Assembly (NCBI GenBank): GCA_012295275.1
Contig: CM022677.1
Coordinates: 7,000,446-7,064,445 of the forward strand
Reading direction: 5' to 3'
From: Chrysomallon squamiferum
Taxonomy: Eukaryota > Mollusca > Gastropoda > Neomphalida > Peltospiridae
Length of the DNA: 64,000 bases
This document shows positions 60,090-64,000 of this stretch, in pieces. The translations under genes and the position numbers were made by a program. The notes under the pieces are model-generated. The model saw nothing but the letters and a program-made list of their open reading frames with translations, ran no database searches and was not told the DNA's origin. How positions within the stretch are numbered: the first letter of the stretch is position 1; each line of letters opens with the position of its first letter.

Positions 60090-60665
60090 TCAAGATAACT
60101 CTAATCGATATAATTTTTACTTTGCTTAGTGAGTACATCTCACGTAAGGGACCTAACTCTAATCTATGTTTGTGAACACATATCACTAAAGGGAGATAAG
60201 TCTAATCGATATAATTTTTAATTTGTTTACTAAGTACATCTCATGTAAGGGACCTAATCTATGTTTGTGAGCACATATCACTAAACTGTAATTAATATAG
60301 CCTTTACTTCGCCTAGTAAACTCCTCCCACCTCTGGTGACACATCACGGGATATGACCCATGTTATATATAAAGAAAGTGATGTTTCCACAATATTTCGA
60401 AGATGAATCTGAAATCGGATTCCAAAAGTACTGCTGATGTCTCCAAAAACGCCGAGATTCAATCCCACGATCTCACACATATGAACATGCTTACAAGAAA
60501 CATTAAAGTTTGAACTTGGTTCAGTACCTTCACAAGCTGTGAGGGTGGGGTACTAGGGCAGGGGGTAGGGGCAATGCGCTTTTATTTCTTAAACAATTTT
60601 TGTTATTATTGTTCTGCTGTTACAATCTTCTATATTGAATAAAAAATGTCTTAATAATCGTTACC
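60090..60665. repeat. Duplicated block, copy 2 (MITE-free)
   Basis: Same order of anchors as copy 1, but with the uninterrupted CCATGTTATATATAAAGAAA junction. It ends near 60,640 (CTGTTACAATCTTCTATATT). Confidence 0.85.
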
Positions 60666-60769
60666 AGCGAATATATTCACAAATAGAGTTATTTCCCTTT
60701 AATATGAAAACGAATACTTTCTTGGATGACGTTATCTCCCGTTTCTTATATTATTTCAGACAACTCTAT

Positions 60770-61295
60770 ATAGGAATATGTTCGTTTTAACCTGAATAAA
60801 AAGGGTAACTCAGATAACTCTATATAGGAATATGTTCGTTTTAACCTGAATAATCAAAGGAGAAAAATGTAACAAAGGGGACATAAAATAAGGAAAAATT
60901 GTTTTAACCTGAATAAAAGGGAAAAATGAGGGGGAAATCTAAGGGGATATATGTTCGTTTTAACCTGAATAATCAAGGAGAAAAATGTAACAAAGGGGAC
61001 ATAACTCTATATAGGAATATGTTCGTTTTAACCTGAATAATCAAGAGAAAAATGTAACAAAGGGGACATAACTCTATATAGGAATATGTTCGTTTTAACC
61101 TGAATAATCAAGGAGAAAAATGTAACAAAGGGGACATAACTCTATATAGGAATATGTTCGTTTTAACCTGAATAATCAAGGAGAAAAATGTAACAAAGGG
61201 GACATAACTCTATATAGGAATATGTTGTTTTAACCTGAATAATCAAGGAGAAAAATGTAACAAAGGGGACATATCCATATAGGCGTTCCGTTTTA
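60770..61295. repeat. 68-bp tandem repeat running into the assembly gap
   Basis: Units carrying CTATATAGGAATATGTTCGT, TTTAACCTGAATAATCAAGG and AGAAAAATGTAACAAAGGGG restart near 60,825, 60,953, 61,021, 61,088, 61,156 and 61,224, 67-69 bases apart. The last copies are almost identical. The array stops at the N run, so its true length is unknown. Confidence 0.95.
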
Positions 61296-61300
61296 ACCCG

Positions 61301-61500
61301 NNNNNNNNNNNNNNNNNNNNNNNNNNNNNNNNNNNNNNNNNNNNNNNNNNNNNNNNNNNNNNNNNNNNNNNNNNNNNNNNNNNNNNNNNNNNNNNNNNNN
61401 NNNNNNNNNNNNNNNNNNNNNNNNNNNNNNNNNNNNNNNNNNNNNNNNNNNNNNNNNNNNNNNNNNNNNNNNNNNNNNNNNNNNNNNNNNNNNNNNNNNN
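61301..61500. other. Assembly gap (200 N)
   Basis: Exactly 200 N follow the 68-bp tandem array. The size suggests a fixed-length placeholder rather than a measured distance. Frames that cross it are meaningless. Confidence 0.98.
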
Positions 61501-61619
61501 TATATGTTATAGCGTAATGCAATATGTTTCCACAACATAATAAAAATAAATCATTTGTGTCAGTGTCGAAATGAAGATACTCACGTGTATTAATAAATAT
61601 TATTATTACTAATAGATAC

Positions 61620-62420
61620 ATATTATATCATAAGTGCAATATGTTTTTAGCGTCGAAATGAAGATACTTGATACAGACTATAACACGAATACAATAGACT
61701 GACCATAGTTAATCCCATTGAACCGAACTCCCACCTAGCCAAAACCCAATGTTGTTGTAATAGATTGATTTGGTTAGGTTTTTGGCTAGATGGGATGACA
61801 CCCACCCTCCACTCTAACCAGTGAGTATAACACAAACAAATTATAAAGAACATAACTTAATTACTAGTTTATTTTTATAATAACAACAACAACTACAAAA
61901 ACAACAACAACAACAACAACAATAATAATAATAACAATAATAATAATAAAGTTTCCTTACCTTTGTCTTAAGAAATGAAAAAATTAACACCGGGAGAAAA
62001 ATGCTCGTCTATTAGTCTGCAATGTCAGTTGTGAGTGCGGGGAAGTCGGTTATGACAGACGACACACTGTGAGAGGAACATACCAATTCTGACAAAGAAG
62101 GGGTGGGAGCTTTGAACATTTCTGTACTCTTCTTTCTTCTGAGAAAAAAAAATAATCGTGAAATTTTAAGTTCTTGTGGTACAGTAAACAGGAGTAAAAA
62201 TAAAAAAGTTTCTCGACATATTTTGTGCACTTATTTAATTTATAAAATGCTGGATACAATTTATCACACATGTAGTAATAATGGACATAGCAACTGGTTC
62301 GTAGAACAGAGAAAGATAATCTATTTACCCGCCAACATTATATCTTGTTTAAACTTGAATAGTGAACTGGCGGTATGAGGTCCTTTCGTAAGATATATAA
62401 ATAAACTGTACGAATAAATA
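61620..62420. repeat. Right copy of the long-range direct duplication (partner 1,640-2,410)
   Basis: Carries the anchors listed for the left copy, in the same order and orientation, about 60 kb away. It differs by indels, including an extra segment between CTGCAATGTCAGTT and CATTTCTTAAG. The A-run at 62,427-62,448 follows it. Confidence 0.75.
61961..62139 (-). other. Candidate spliced exon, right copy
   Basis: Acceptor TTTTTTTTCTCAG before 62139 and donor GTAAGG after 61961, with the shared exon end AAGACAAAG. The interior differs from the left copy by length (179 against 160 nt) and frame. Splice signals are better kept than any reading frame, which supports an untranslated or non-coding exon. 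Confidence 0.35.
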
Positions 62421-62667
62421 AATAAAAAAAAAAAAAAAAAAAAAAAAAGAAGATTTATTTCATTCTATTTAAAATAAATAAATAAACGATTAAAGTCATG
62501 ATATTACATTATATATTCATAAGAAAGAATGCAAATGCCGTCATTCATCATTTAAGGACCGAGTTCAGTTACTATGACTACGTCATTAAGCTCCTTTGTA
62601 CATTTATATCGTTGTATTATATTTTTAAATGTTTGTACAATAGAAAATAGGAAACAGCCTAGAGGAA

Positions 62668-62772
<105 letters not shown>

Positions 62773-62879
62773 AACTATTTCATTAATATTATTATTAACG
62801 TTATAATGTTTTCTGAGTTGCTGTTGTATATCTGACGGATTGTTTGTGTTTCAATTTTATTTCTCATCATTAATTTCTA

Positions 62880-64000
<1,121 letters not shown>

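Noticed and set aside
61163-61621. Minus-strand frame of 152 codons
   Set aside because: It crosses 200 undetermined bases and a tandem array.

Overview
This is an AT-rich, microsatellite-dense stretch of an invertebrate nuclear genome. A mollusc, probably a gastropod, is the best guess. The reasons are: spliced genes with small exons and long introns; long TAA, AAAT, TG, GA and CT arrays; the short motif AAGGGAGATAAC, which I associate with molluscan repeats, near 59.1-60.7 kb; and relics of transposon families common in molluscs (KRBA2-like integrase, DD-type mariner transposase, hAT/ZBED5-like, PHD-tailed transposase, L1-like ORF1). No bacterial operon, rRNA or tRNA gene was recognised. 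A 200-base run of N (61,301-61,500) marks an assembly gap inside a tandem array.

The most substantial gene is on the minus strand from about 29.1 kb down to 6.9 kb. I assembled it from splice sites and frame, because most of its exons are too short to show as long open frames. It has a possible 5' UTR exon (29,089-29,132), a signal-peptide exon (23,193-23,264), a six-cysteine immunoglobulin-like exon (16,927-17,259), a 12-nt candidate microexon (14,817-14,828), four exons that look like calcium-binding EGF modules (10,153-10,260; 9,886-9,992; 9,436-9,557; 9,025-9,193), a 40-nt exon (7,296-7,335) and a terminal exon with a stop (6,916-7,041). The signal, Ig, microexon and terminal exons are clean. 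The EGF exons all need frame repairs, mostly single missing bases, while keeping canonical splice sites. It is either a decaying gene or an assembly with local indel errors. If functional, it would be a secreted or surface Ig-EGF recognition/adhesion protein.

The gene's introns and flanks hold transposon relics: an L1-like ORF1 fragment and a KRBA2-like integrase with a 21-bp coding minisatellite (10.8-13.05 kb, plus strand), a mariner-type transposase end (18.9-19.7 kb), a possible LINE C-terminus (22.9 kb), a multicopy PIN-like gene-family relic (27.4-28.55 kb) and a PHD-tailed transposase end (31.0-31.8 kb). From 39.8 to 50.3 kb several candidate minus-strand exons occur, the best at 42,199-42,345 and 47,776-47,930, together with a duplicated terminal exon (39.8 and 50.2 kb). 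From 57.5 to 58.3 kb there is a hAT relic. From 59.0 to 60.7 kb a duplicated block carries a 216-bp mariner-type MITE in one copy and the empty site in the other.

Several segmental duplications shape the window. Blocks at 1.64-2.41 and 3.54-5.08 kb recur in the same order and orientation at 61.6-62.4 and 62.9-64.0 kb, and they carry a conserved splice-flanked exon. Other direct duplications are 32.75-33.84 with 35.49-37.07 kb, 39.79-40.43 with 50.18-51.17 kb, and 59.1-60.1 with 60.1-60.66 kb. Much of the rest, notably 37-39, 43-47 (a G-poor strand-asymmetric tract), 48-49 and 51-57 kb, is low-complexity sequence in which I see no gene.
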